This document shows, in pieces, positions 25,601 through 38,077 of a stretch of 64,000 nt of DNA. A program made the position numbers and the translations under genes. Origin of the DNA: Stercorarius parasiticus (lineage: Eukaryota; Chordata; Aves; Charadriiformes; Stercorariidae); contig VWZL01001304.1 of the NCBI GenBank assembly GCA_013396915.1, positions 513,219 to 577,218 of the forward strand. Direction: 5' to 3'. Every line of letters starts with the position of its first letter. Positions within the stretch are counted from its first letter, which is position 1. The notes beneath the pieces are model-generated. The model made no database searches, had not been told where the DNA came from, and saw only the letters and a program-made list of their open reading frames with translations.

Positions 25601-28600
25601 ATAGCTGGAAGAACTGTGACTAACATGACTGTCTTGAGCTTGAACCCACAGATGAAAGCATTCATAATTAAGTACTGTATGTATGGCTATCGTCATTTTT
25701 ATTATAGTACTACAGAGCATGGCAGTAAAGTCTTTTCTCCCTGGCATGTAGAAGAAACAGTTCTTCCAAAGTCAGCAAAGTCTAGCTCCAGCTGAAGTAG
25801 TCATGTGTGACAGTTCCCTGATAAGGAGTGAGGGGATAAACTCTTCAGACCTTTATGATTCATCTACCACGGATAAAGTTCTTTCCAGATTGGACGTAGC
25901 TGTCCTAGACTTTTTCTTTGTTCCTGACTTTCGCTTTGGTCACAGAGTCAGTATTTCTATTTACTTTTCCATACGTCATAATTGTAAACTGAAAATGTTT
26001 TCCACTTTGACATTTAGGGAATTCTTTGCTTCTGTACTAGGAAAACTAAATTCTTAAGATCTTGGCAAAATAGTTCATATTAATTGCTGATGGGGACATG
26101 GCTGCCTCTGCATGAATGCAGAAGCTGAATATGAAATATGTTAAGGTGTCTTGTGAAACCACCCAAATACAGCCTTTTGCTGTCACTGGGATGCACCCAT
26201 CAGAGCTGAAGCTGTATCAGTGGCTTTGCTAAAAAATGCCTCCATTCTTAATGTCTCCTGAAGCTTTATCTATATTCTTATCAACCACTGCAGTAATACT
26301 GAGGAAGACTCAAAGCTAATGCAGCATGTGATAGAGTGATTCTGTTTGCTTCAAGAACTCAGCAACTGCTCCTGTGATGATTGTGGATATGGGAACTTAC
26401 TGCTTGGAGCATTCACATTACGAATATGTACATCACTCAAAGACAGAAAAAGGTACCACTTTCTGATCACTGAAGTTCTTCAGGTTTTGTAATCCACATA
26501 TAAATTATTCTCATCCTTATATCCCTCCTTTCTTATCCTTGAAAAATCTCCTCTTTTTTTGTTGGGGTTCTCTAGTAGATGGGGAAATGACATTATGTGT
26601 ATCTGTCTTTGCTTTGCCCATTTATGTGCTGACCATGTTCTCGTGATATTGAGAGAGAAATCTTCTTTAGTCATAAGTGACAGCGCATCCAAACACAGAC
26701 AAGGGTAAAAGTACATTTAGAAGGTATTTCTCAAAAAGCTTTACTTGCTGATAGTTGCCTTTTTATGCTGGTTTTCTTTCTGAGACTATTTGTAGAACAT
26801 GCTGGCTTGTGCTTTTAGGTTGACGTTCATAAAACTCAATTTTGGCTTATCCAAAACACGAGAATGTAGTTTCTTTCTCAGTGGTCATGCCTGTGATTCA
26901 GTTGTGTTAACTACATTTGAAACTACAAGAATGAGCAAATTAGACTGGGTTACCATTTTTATGTAGAACAAGTACAACTACTGTACCATTACTACAGAAA
27001 ATTACAGTTCTGAAATGAATGAGCAGTGCTAAAAACAAAAACAACTGCAGAAAAGCAGGGACTTCGGCATCAGAAAAAAGAGCTTTCTTTAGAATTACTA
27101 TTATATCATTATTACATCGAAATATATTCTGAAGTTGAACGACAATTAATTTAAACAGGCTATTTATTATATGAATACTTTCTATAATATAATATATTTT
27201 AAATTATACTATACATTATCTATAGAAACAATAATAAAATATATCTCAGTATTTAAATACTTTCTAAACTGCTGTTTGGTGAAATAAGTGTATGGATAAA
27301 ACCAGAAAGACTCTGTGTCTTTATGCATGTTACAGTTACTTGCTTAGAAGATACATTAAATAGACATGTTTCCTGTTCTATGCAGAAAATATCAGATTTC
27401 ACACATCTGTTGATCTTCTAGGATTCTGTGAAATTCTAATGAGGAAAAATAGCTACACTCAGTTTAAAATATTTGCCATAGTTGTCCTTGTTTGTTTATA
27501 AGAGTTACTGTAAAATGTTATTCTGATTTGAAAAGTTCCAGTGAATATACTTTTATCATTATGTGGGAAAGTGTATTTCTTTTCTGAGCATCACCATTTT
27601 TTTTAAGTGAATGTTTAATAAAGAAGCCTCACTATTAATTCTTTAACAATCCCATGTAAATAGCTTGAATAAAATGTTGCAATTTACATAAGCTATTATT
27701 ATATTTTCTTTTTACTCAGTTAGTGTGCTGGATTTTATGAGACCATTTTCAATTTGAAGTTTGGCTTCTCTGAGGCTTCATTTAAATGGTGGCATATGCT
27801 ATACAGTGAACATCAAGCGGAAGTTGTTATAATCTTCTGCGTCCTAGTGTTTGTTCTCTGGTGTTGGTGTGTGTTAGCTCTTTTTTCTCCAGTAAACGTT
27901 GTTCTTACATGCAGTGGCCAATGGCAAAAGTGTTCTGGAAGATTACTTCTCATGAAGCTTGACCATGTTCTACCTTAGGTTTGATGTTACCAACTAGGGA
28001 AATCCTTGATACCTTTTGTTTAGCATTGCAATGCACTGCAGGAAATATGCATGTGCGGGTACTTTTAAGGACATCGGTCCCCTTTTTATATCTTCTGTTT
28101 GTTTCCACAAGTTAACCCCTCCATGCTACCCTCAGAATTCTTACACTGAAGGCAGGCAGACAGAGTCTCCAGCATACAGGGGCTCGACGAAAAACCTCTT
28201 GGAGTCGTCTTTTTTAGATTACTAATCATCTCATGTCTAGTTTATTAGCACTCTGCACATCTTTCTGTCTTTATGTGATTGATCTGATTTGTATGTACTG
28301 CATCATTTCTGCATCATTGTGTGTTCTTCAGCGTGTTGGGGCCATCATAGCATTTATGGAGTAGGTTTTAGACAGTGAAGGTTTGCATAAAATACAGATC
28401 TTAGATTTCACCGTAAAGAGGACAAATGAAAGGAAAACTCCTAATCTCTCTGTTTCGTAAACAAGGAATTTCTGCCAAGGACTCTGTAGGGTAGAGAAAT
28501 GAGAATAAGGTAATCTCTCAGGTTTCCAGTTAGCAAGAGCCTGAGCTGCAAATGTAATTGTACAGGCAACTGCAATATTAGGTTGACAGAGAGCTGAACT

Positions 28601-28704
28601 ATACTCTTATGGATCTCTTTTACCTAGAATGCAGACCTGTTCTAACTGAATAACTGAAGTTCTGGTATTCTATTATATTATAGTCGCAATATATACTAGA
28701 GTAG
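22626..28704. other. Non-coding sequence, nothing recognised
   Basis: About 6 kb of AT-rich unique sequence, with an especially A/T-rich patch around 27100-27260. Frames of up to 96 codons overlap one another on opposite strands near 25270-25800 and have no motif or splice support. Confidence 0.5.
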
Positions 28705-30268
28705 ATCAGGTTTGTGACCACCCGAGGAACTTGAACATAGATAATAAGTCTATGTGACCTAATGAGGTGTTTCCCGGAGGCCTGAGAGAATTGGCTGATG
28801 TAATTGTCAGGCCACCTTCCATGATATTTGAAAAGTCATGGCAGTCAGGTGAAGTCCCAGTGACTGGAAAAAGGGAAATATTGCACCCATTTTTTAAAAC
28901 CTGTAAAAACGAGGACCCTTGGAACTAACGACCTGTCAGCCTCACCTCTGTGCTTGGGAACATCATGGAACAGAACTTCCTAGAAGCTATGCTAAGGCAC
29001 ATGGAGGACAGGGAGGTGATTTGAGACAGCCAGCATGGCTTCACCAAGGGCAAGTCCTTCTTGACCAACTTAGTGACCTTCTATGATGGAATTGCCACAT
29101 CAGTGGACAAGGGAATAGCTACGGATGCCGTCTGTCTGGACTTCTCTAAGGTCTTTGACATGGTCCCCTGTAACATTCTCTCTAAACTGGTAAGAAGTGG
29201 ATTTGATGAGTGGACTGTTTGGTGGATGAGGAGTTGGTTGGATGTTCGCATCTAGAAGGTAGTGGTCAATGGCTCAATGTCCAGATGGAGATTCGTGACA
29301 AGTGGTGTCCCTTAGGGATACATACTGGGACTAGTACTGTATAATATCTTCATCAATGATATATACAGTAGGATCGAGCGCACCCTCAGCAAGTTTGCCA
29401 ACGACACCAAGCTGAGTGGTCTAGTTGAAGTGCCTGATGGACAGGATGCCATCCAGAGTGACCTGGACAGGCTTGAGAAGTGGGCCCGTGTGAATCTCAT
29501 GAGGGTTCAACAAGGCCAAGTGCAGGGTCCTGCACCTGGGTCGGAGCAACCCTGGGTATCAATACAGGCTGAGGAATGAAGAGATTGAGAGCAGCCCTCC
29601 CAAAAAGGACTTGGAGGTACTGGTGGATGAAAAGCAGAACATGAGCCAACAGTGTGCACTTGCAGCCCAGAAGGCCAAGCACATCCTGGGCTGCATCAAA
29701 AGAAGTGCAGCCAGCAAGTCAAGGGAGGTGATTCTGCCCCTCTACTCTGCTCTGGTGAGACCCCTACTGGAGTACTGCATCCAGCTCTGGAGCCCTTGGC
29801 ACAGGAAACACATGGATCTGTTGAAGTGGGTCCAGAGGAGGGCCACAAAAAAGATGAGAGGGTTGGAACACCTCTCATGTGAGGACAGACTGAGAGAGTT
29901 GGGGTTGTTCAGACTGGAAAAGGCTCCGGGAAGACCTTATTGCAGCCTTTCAGTACTTGAAGGGGACTAACAAGATGGGGACAAACTTTTTAGCAGGACT
30001 TGTTGTGATAGGACAAGGGGTATGGTTTTAAACTGAGCGAGGGTAGATTCAGACTAGATATAAGGAAGAAATTTTTTATGCGGGTGGTGAAACACTGGAG
30101 CAGGTTACCCAGAGAGGTGGTAGATGCCCTTGGATGGGTCTCTGATGGATCTCTATCTGGGTAACCTTATCTAGTTGAAGATATCCCTGCATATTGCAGG
30201 GAAGTTGGACTAGATGACCTTTAAAGGTCCTTTCCAACCCAAACTATTCTATGGTTCTATGACTCTAT
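28705..30268 (+). mobile_element. CR1 LINE with decayed reverse transcriptase, 5'-truncated
   Basis: A 1.56-kb plus-strand CR1 covering the end of ORF2 (reverse transcriptase and C-terminal domain) and the 3' end, which finishes TTCTATGGTTCTATGACTCTATG. RT-family words are clear: [13 protein letters not shown] DNA before 29061, then [11 protein letters not shown] and [12 protein letters not shown] in the frame at 29061-29255, and after a shift [20 protein letters not shown] and [14 protein letters not shown] at 29611-29970. It is dead. In-frame stops lie at 29022, 29253 and 29313, an extra G near 29503 shifts the frame by one, and the catalytic FADD box reads FAND (29394-29405). The 5' part of ORF2 and all of ORF1 are missing, the usual CR1 truncation. 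Confidence 0.97.
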
Positions 30269-32510
30269 GTTTAAAATGTAACTTCTTTAATATTCAAGGG
30301 TACAGGATACTTCTGAGGTTTTTATTGAGAAAGCTGATAGAGTTGACAAAAAATTACTTTTCAAACTGTCCATTAAAACCAATTAGATTTTCTTCAGTTT
30401 TTCATTTTATGTTTAGTTTTGTTTGGTGAAGGTTTTCTAAACTGCCATTTTCAAAATTTTATAACAATTTATTCTAATTAGACTAGAGAGGAGTGGAGAT
30501 GCATTCACTGTTATTTGAAAAATCTGGAAAGAATAAAGTAAGGAGAAAAGATTTTTTTCTGCTCCCTCAAGTGAGGTTTTCTTTATTGGAAATTATTAAA
30601 AAAATCTTTTTAGGAACTTTGTTCATTGTAAGTATTTCAGTAAGTGCTTTAAAAGGCAAATTTAAGTCTAATCTTCTTAATTATCTCAATATTGCCTATA
30701 GAAATAGTCAAAGTAAATAGGTCAACAGTTCTCCAACGTCAGTTACTGGATTTCAGAATTCCATGAGAAACAATTGTTAGGATCAAACTATATACCATAG
30801 AGGAGGTCTTAGGGGAATTTCATAAACAGAAATATAGAAACAACTTTTACTATGGATGTTTAAATGGACATGACTACAAAAAATGCTGTGGTCAAAAAAA
30901 AAATCCAGCCAAGAAGACCCCACAGGGTGTCAATCATGTGCATTACCACTATTGCAAAGTTCATGGAAGGCAAATGGCTTGTCAGTGGACCGAAATACAT
31001 ATCGGAGATTAGCCAAAATACATTCCTACAAAATTTCATTTAGAACATTGCTTTAGAACAAAATATCAATGTTGATTACCATGAAGGCATTAGTTAGTGA
31101 TACTAATTTTTCAAAGAATTATAAAAACTTCTGGATGCAAAGTCTGAAAGCTGATCCTTCTAACTGTGTGGAAATTAAAATGGATGAATTTACAAAGCTA
31201 GAATTGAATGCTAATATCTTTATGGTTGTCTACAGTGTCTGTCAAAATAAAATATAGTATTCTGTAAAATCCAGTATATTTTCCACATTTAATTTAATGA
31301 AGCATCGAAAAATTTTTAAATTTTCAATGAATTTAATAAAAAATCAGCACAATTATCCCATGAATCTCTTTATTTGCACCTTTCTGTCACTTCAGAGGCA
31401 CTGTAGTTATATGGGTGGTACATGTAGGTAATAGATATCGTGTTGACTATTACTGTTTACTTTTTTGATACCTTTCTCACTTGAATTTTTACAGCTGTAC
31501 AACTGAAAGCATTTGGGTTTGCATTAGCAGCTGAATAAGGAAGTTTATTATTTATTTGCTTCATCTACTCTGCATAGAGCCATTAATGCAAAAATATTAG
31601 TCTTTGTAATGACAAAAAGAAAGTGTATCTAATGACCTTACTGAGAGTAATTAGCCTTTTCCCCTAGTGATGCAGAATTGTCCATCCCTAAATATATAAG
31701 AAAATGGAGAGCCTTTATAAATTTTTGACTGGTCATAATGAAATAAATAAATGGACATTCCTATGCAGTTTCATCTTTTCCAGAATAGCATTGCAAGTGA
31801 AGTTCTCTCGTAATGTGCTCTAAAAATATTGACAGGTATATATAATCAAGTTGTGATGATATAGAAGAAAAATTAATGATGCAATAATAGGCAAATAAGT
31901 TTGTGTTTAACAGTCTAAAACTATGTTTTGCAGAAACCAATAATGAAATCATAAACTCTTTTTTTTTCTTTTCAGACAAAGCATATAAACTTAAGGTATG
32001 GAGGAGGATGTAGGGTTGGAGAAGTTCTTAATTCTATGTAATTTCACAATCTTTTTTATACTTATATCAACTTTAACCTGAGTTTTGATACTAGCTTGCA
32101 TTCCATTATATTTATAGATTGACTTTATTCCGAACAAGTACCTTTTACTTTTCCTGAAATAAAAACTTCTTGTATGGAAAAGTCTGAAACGATGAACCTA
32201 AATTCAGTGCTAATGTTTTAGAGTATATAACACACTTTAAAGGAACATTTTTGTATTCCTTGTTTCCACATTATTGTCAATAAGCACAAATGTTGGTTTT
32301 AAAGCAAATTTATTTTTCAAAAAAATGTAAGCATCTGTTGTGATATAGAGGCATTTTGCTACTAACTGCATCGCTCTAAATAATTTTCTTTTTATCTTTT
32401 CTGGTCTTTGAATGATTGATGTTTCTTCCATTAGCATTCAGAACCAATGGATCTGATGAGATCCTCTTCAATCAATCCCTGATTTACTGGCACTGTATAT
32501 CATAACAATT

Positions 32511-32526
32511 GTTTCCAATTGGAAAC
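32511..32526. repeat. Perfect 16-bp palindrome
   Basis: GTTTCCAATTGGAAAC is self-complementary over all 16 bases. TTTCC / GGAAA half-sites resemble a STAT- or NFAT-type core in dyad form, with CCAAT in both orientations. Function is not shown. Confidence 0.8.
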
Positions 32527-34204
32527 GTGTAATAAAATCTCTTAAAGTTACAGTTTTCCACAGTTAGCATCAAATCCAAGATGTGTTTGCCTTTCCTTTT
32601 TGTTTTATAGTCTGTTGTCATTCACGTTTTCTGCAACAGCAGTGTTATTTATTCAATTTCTTTTTGTCTTTGACCTTTCACTTGTGTTCTGCTTGCTTTA
32701 ATACTTTTTTTGTTTTTCAATTCTATGGAGCCACTAATTTGCTCTTCTGTCTTCTGAAGCCATATTCCTGACACCACTGGTGGAGTCAGTGACCCCTACT
32801 ACCTGAAGGTATCATGCTTTTACTTTCAGTTCAGTGCTTTGATACCAATCTGCTTCCATGATATCAAGAAAGAAAAGAACTGTGACTTACTTAAGTGACA
32901 TATCCAAGTTGCTGTCAGCAAATCAGTACTGAGCCCTAACAAAATTGTGGCACCAGATGTCTTGAAGATCTGTCTTCATCTGTTCATTTTCTTTATCTTC
33001 TTACATGCTGCCAGTTCTTCAGTGTGCTTCCTGGCACGCGTTTTTTTCAGGAGCTATTGAAGAGAATTACCAAGACCTTGAGATTGATCTCATATTAGTT
33101 CAAGACTTAGGAACTTTCCAGTCTCCTGCATGTCCCTTAGTTTTGCCTGTCCATAAGGTATAAATGCTTGACTTGTGTAAGCAGTGCCAAGTTCTGGTTT
33201 TGCAACATGAACACAGAAAATATCTGGTTGCTTTCTAAAGATCTTGAATGTTGCTTTTGTCCTTCTGAACATTTGTGATCATGCCTGATCGCAAAATTGA
33301 AGTAGAGGCAAAATCCATCTAGGCAAAGCTCTCCTGTCCTTGATTCTTTCAGTGAGAAAAATGTATTTGTCAATTATCCACAACAAAACTAGTTAATTGT
33401 CAAGCAGCACTATTAAGGTACATTTCTATTCAACAGGGCAGGGACAAACATTTAAAACTTTTTGTAGAGATGAGAGAGATACTCAATTCTTTATGTTCTG
33501 AAAGACAACTTGTTTCGCTATTCAAACCTTCTTTAAATGTAGCTATTGACAGACCTGATACTGGAGCATATGCAAAAATCTCTGGAGTTTCACTGAAACC
33601 ATTAGAAGAAAAATTCCAGAACAGCCACTTGAGTTTCAAAGAGGCTGGACTCCACAAAGCAAAAGTTTCCTCCCTGTAATCAGGGTTTTTTGACTGAAGA
33701 TAAAGATAGGACTAAAAATGCTTATCAGTTGCTTTACAAGTTTAGGCCTCTAGACTGGTAAATCCTTTGATTTCTCCAAGATTTATGCCTTTACTTAATT
33801 TATGGGGCTCCAAAGAGGTGAAGTGGGATAAACTTAAGTATTTCTAGTCTAGTATTTCAAATTTTTGTGTCCTTTTATTTTTTTCAGATCTTCTGTACCA
33901 ATATAATCATGGGTAAATGGTGCATCAACATAAAAAAATCTTAGAGCATTCAGGTCTTATTTTACAACCATGGTCTCTTTTAATGTCAATACAATTTAGC
34001 TCATGTGCCAAAAATAACTTTGGGGAAGTTGAGAATATTCCGTGCATAGGAAAGACTGTATATGAAAAAGCAAAATGTTTTTCAGCTTTGGCTGACATGA
34101 AGAATTGTGACCCCAAAAGCATTACATGCTATTTATTTTTGAATACTTGTAATGTTGAAGCAGACAGGTCTCTGCTTATATTTTCTGATATTGAGTTAAT
34201 AACT

Positions 34205-34256
34205 TTATTATTTTAGTAGCATTTTTTTCATTATTATTTTAGCAGCATTTATTATT
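34205..34256 (+). repeat. Two-copy 26-bp tandem duplication
   Basis: TTATTATTTTAGTAGCATTT at 34205 is repeated as TTATTATTTTAGCAGCATTT at 34231, one base different over 20. It is a simple local duplication. Confidence 0.75.
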
Positions 34257-37200
34257 TGTATAACTTACTATCCACAGAAATTTTCTCCCAAACATTTAAT
34301 GCATATCTGGTTCTATTCCCCGTATCATTTATCCACTTGAGTCCTTATAAGAATTAAACTTGTTTTTTCAAAAAATGTTGGAACTGCCATTTGGAGTGCT
34401 GTGTTATCAGTGAAAGGCTACTTGTAGTTATCGTTACATTAGTTTGCAGATAGGAAAAATGCAATCTTTCAGAAAATGTTTCCTACTGAAAGGGTAACTA
34501 ATTTGTTCCAAATGGTCTCTAGCAAATTTTTCAAAAATATGATCTCTCACTTCCCTCTGTCAGTCTGTGTATATGCATTCTAAAATTCCTCACAAACATA
34601 ATAAAGCAAAAATTCATGCCATGGATGCAAAAAGATATTGTCTTTCAGATGAAGAGGTAGTTTCAGTATCTTGGGGCTATGTGTTTTTTTAATTTGGCTG
34701 CAGATACAGGGGAAGACCTGTTTCAGCTCAGACACCATCAAATTCTGTATTAGATCAGTATATAATATCAACAACGTAAATCCCTTGACTTATGTTAGAG
34801 CTTGTAACTGCGTGATCCTTGATGCATAAATTGCCAACCATCAAATGCTGGTGGCAGCATCAACAGAAGATCCCAAGTAAGGAGAGTGAATCAGTGATTA
34901 TATCAACTCAAATTATGTTGTAGCTTCTGTGACTTGGAGAGCCCAAAACTATTTGCTAATAAGCATTAGTTGCATCAATCGATCCTCATCCAGGGGGAAA
35001 AAAACCCAATACCTTATGCTTGCTTTAAAGTAACTTTCTTTTCTGTAGCCACAGGACTTGTCAACTGTATTACGATGACTTTGTGGCACTTGGTATCACT
35101 GTGTTCTTTATGCCCTGGGAAGGGACACATATGATTTGTAACACCCGCTACTGGAAAAACATTGCTACACTCCTCTGGGGAAGGTCTATGGAGTGGGAGG
35201 GGAAAAATGCGCATGAATACAGTATTTTTAGGATAAGTTATTTCTTATTTTGCTGTTCATATTATAAACAGGATACTTTATGCATACAAACGAAACAGTC
35301 ATTCCTGCCTGGGGAAGCCGATTTCATTCCTCACAACATCAAGTTTAAGTAGTATAACCAATTAATATAGATCCTTTAATAATTAGTTTATTGTGCTGAT
35401 GCACCTATTGTCAAAATCAATTGTTCTTATCTTTTGAATAAAACACTGCTGTCAGAGTGACTGTTTGAAATTACGATTGACCCTGTAAACCATAGGAATT
35501 TATATCATGTTTATAGGTATATCGTTATGTAGACAAAATCATTGATCCTAAGATTTGTCTCTACAATGCTTTACAAACTTTTGTCACATAAACATAGAAC
35601 CATAAAATAGTTCTTGGATCACTTGCAACACAAAGTGGTTGGTATTAGTGTACATAAAAGGATGGAAGAATAACATGAAACACATTTTCTCTGTGCTGCA
35701 GACAGCAAGTATCCCTCATTTGTCTGTACCAGTCATGGCTAGGTTAGTGGTGATCTCTCTTTGCAGCCTTAAAGGACTGAAGTTTAGTTATTACAAGAAA
35801 TTCTCTATGGCCTGAGGTACTGGACTGATAATTCATCATTGTGTTGCATGGCGTTGCATCTGCTTTCCTACTACCTAGTTCAGCAGCCATTGGGCTAACA
35901 TTTTGTTGATACTTTTGAAGGAGGCCTTTTGGTGTTTTTATTTTTTTCTTGCTTCCACATATTTTATTGTCTCAGTATGAATATGTATTGTAGCAGACAG
36001 GAACTGCACTTCAGATGTGTTCAGCAAACACACAAAAAAGTGTTCCAGCCTCCTGTTGTTCCAGGAGAACAGAGATACTTCCTCGGCTGCTATGTTGAAT
36101 AAGAGAACATAGAGAGGAAAAAGTATATGTGGTGAATTAGGTAGAAATTTCCTCTAGCAAAAGAACAAGAGCATGGATTGTGGTCGTTTTTATCAGTTCA
36201 CAAGTCTACAAATTCAGAAGTTTGAGTGCCAGAGATAAAACAAATGTCAGGATTGTCTACTAAAATATCTTACGATCAGTTTTGAGAGTCATATCCCTAT
36301 TCCCCTGGAACAGGACAAAGAGGTGTAGTATATATTCTGGCATGCCAGGTTTGGTCATAGTTTGACCGTTCGTCTCTTTCATAAAGATAAAATGCTCTTA
36401 AATACTTTTTTTTTCTTGCCTACATTCTGGGAAATCCTCTGTAGAAAGGTCAGTGAGTGACAGTCAGGTATTTAAAAGATGTATGCTCTTTGCTCGTCTT
36501 TCAGAGGAGTGAATTCGAGAAAAAGAGCCATTTCAATTTATCTGTCTCAGCTGGCATAAGTTATACAGTGAAGCAATTTTTGGGACTGGGGAACTAGTAT
36601 AACTAGTCGTATAGACACAGCCACTGAGTCTTATAAAATCTGGAGAAAACTATTTTCTTTTATTTGGTATGTTTTTATTCTTTGTCAAAATGTCTGGACC
36701 ATTTAAAATTACACAAAATAGTAGGACTTCACTCGTCTTGTACTCAGGTGTCTATATTGGTGAAAATTACTATATTGATGTTCATATTCTACAAGCAAAC
36801 TTTCTGTCATTTTCCTATATTCCTTACATATGTGAAAAATACTGTGATGCTGAAAACATTGTTTGTTTGCAGGTATTGAATGCTGATGTAATAACATCAA
36901 GCATTGTATGTTTCTTAAGGAAGGTATATGCCTGAAAAACAGGTTTTACCTCTACCTGAAGATAAATAAAGGTGATAATCACATCTTCACTAAATTCTAC
37001 ATCTTTCTTTTTATAACTTAGGGATTTCTGAAAGTCACATAGCATTTTAATATTGAAATGATGTAGAGAGTGACAGTTCTGTACAGGAAGAATTTTATTC
37101 TATCTTGTTGCATAACCACAGCAAGTTTCTAGCCAATGTTTTCAGAAATTGCATATAAATACAGATACAAAAGTGGATATATCTTGATTAAGACATCACA

Positions 37201-37996
37201 TAGAAAAAGGAGTAAAATCATTGTTAATATGCTAACTGTCTTGGGAACTCCCAAAATTCAAGTAGCTCCAAGGGATAGCTGGGAACCTGTTCAGGCATGC
37301 TGCTGTTTCCCTTGGAGAGTTTTGTCTTTGAAAGGTGAGAATCTAAATTACCCGCTTGGGAACAGATTCAGAAAACACGTGGATTTTTCAACATTATCAC
37401 TGTGACCCCAGATGAACTTACACTTTATCAGTCCACTAATTCACAGGATTTTTTTAGAGGCACAGGAGATACTAAAGCAAAGTTTGAATTTTAACGAAAT
37501 TCTCTAGCTCTCCTGGCTTCTGAGCAAACTTGTAGCTATGATATATGGGTAAAACGTTTGTTGTTTCAGAAATGTTCCCAACATGTATTTATGTTGCCCT
37601 TCCAAACAAAGCTTGAACTAGCAGCAACAGGATTCACATATTGGTTGGCTTGAACCTTCAACCAGTGACCTGGGAAAATTAATCTAAATTCCTTTATGCT
37701 CAAAATATATTTTTCCTACCTTGGAGATGCATCTTTTGGCTTAAAAAGTAGTCCGTTGAAGGGGAGAAGAGGAGCAGGGAGGTAAACAGAATAACCTATA
37801 ATATTCCTATCTCAAAAATAAAACCAAGATTATTTGTGATTTCTTTCTTTGGGTTTGATGAGGCTACTACTAGGACAGGTGGTTGCTCCCCACCTCCCGT
37901 GGTAACATTTCACTCACAGTTTGGGACTGTCAGGTCAGAGGGCTGCCCTCCCTCCTGCCAGATCAACAGGCTTCATCCAGGGAGCAGCCGATAGCA

Positions 37997-38077
37997 ATGT
38001 TTGCTCCGGCTGCTCTAGCTGTTCTGCTAGCTCTGATTTTCTGCGAGGGTACCCACAGCACATGGGATTACAAATAG
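37997..38077 (+). CDS. Weak candidate: short ATG frame with signal-peptide-like sequence
   Basis: The ATG at 37997 has a purine at -3 and opens a 26-codon frame beginning MFAPAALAVLLALIF, ending at TAG 38075-38077. A short N-region, a run of Ala/Leu/Val and then C-E-G with small residues is the layout of a secretory signal peptide. The preceding 100 bases are richer in GC and CpG than the surroundings, as a 5' UTR might be. A possible but weak splice donor (GAGG before GTACCC) follows at 38049, which would leave a phase-1 first exon, a common arrangement for signal peptides. It does not match the phase-0 start of the exon at 39356, so the two cannot be directly joined. A chance hydrophobic frame is a real alternative. 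Confidence 0.2.
   Translation: MFAPAALAVLLALIFCEGTHSTWDYK

Larger units (their letters stand above)
30269..37996. other. Non-coding sequence with a few splice-like motifs
   Basis: AT-rich unique sequence with no recognised repeat family. Two very short acceptor-donor pairs (31976-31995 and 33888-33912) and two small repeats (32511 and 34205) are noted separately. Frames of 60-99 codons here have no recognisable motif. Confidence 0.45.

Noticed and set aside
33430..33679. Opposed open frames on both strands with similar lengths
   Set aside because: Mirror-image frames are expected when one strand is stop-poor. No splice sites or motif favour either.
35588..35620. AACATAGAACCATAAAATAG, resembling a CR1 minus-strand 3' terminus
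   Set aside because: Only about 30 bases resemble CR1 and the match does not extend. Too weak to annotate.
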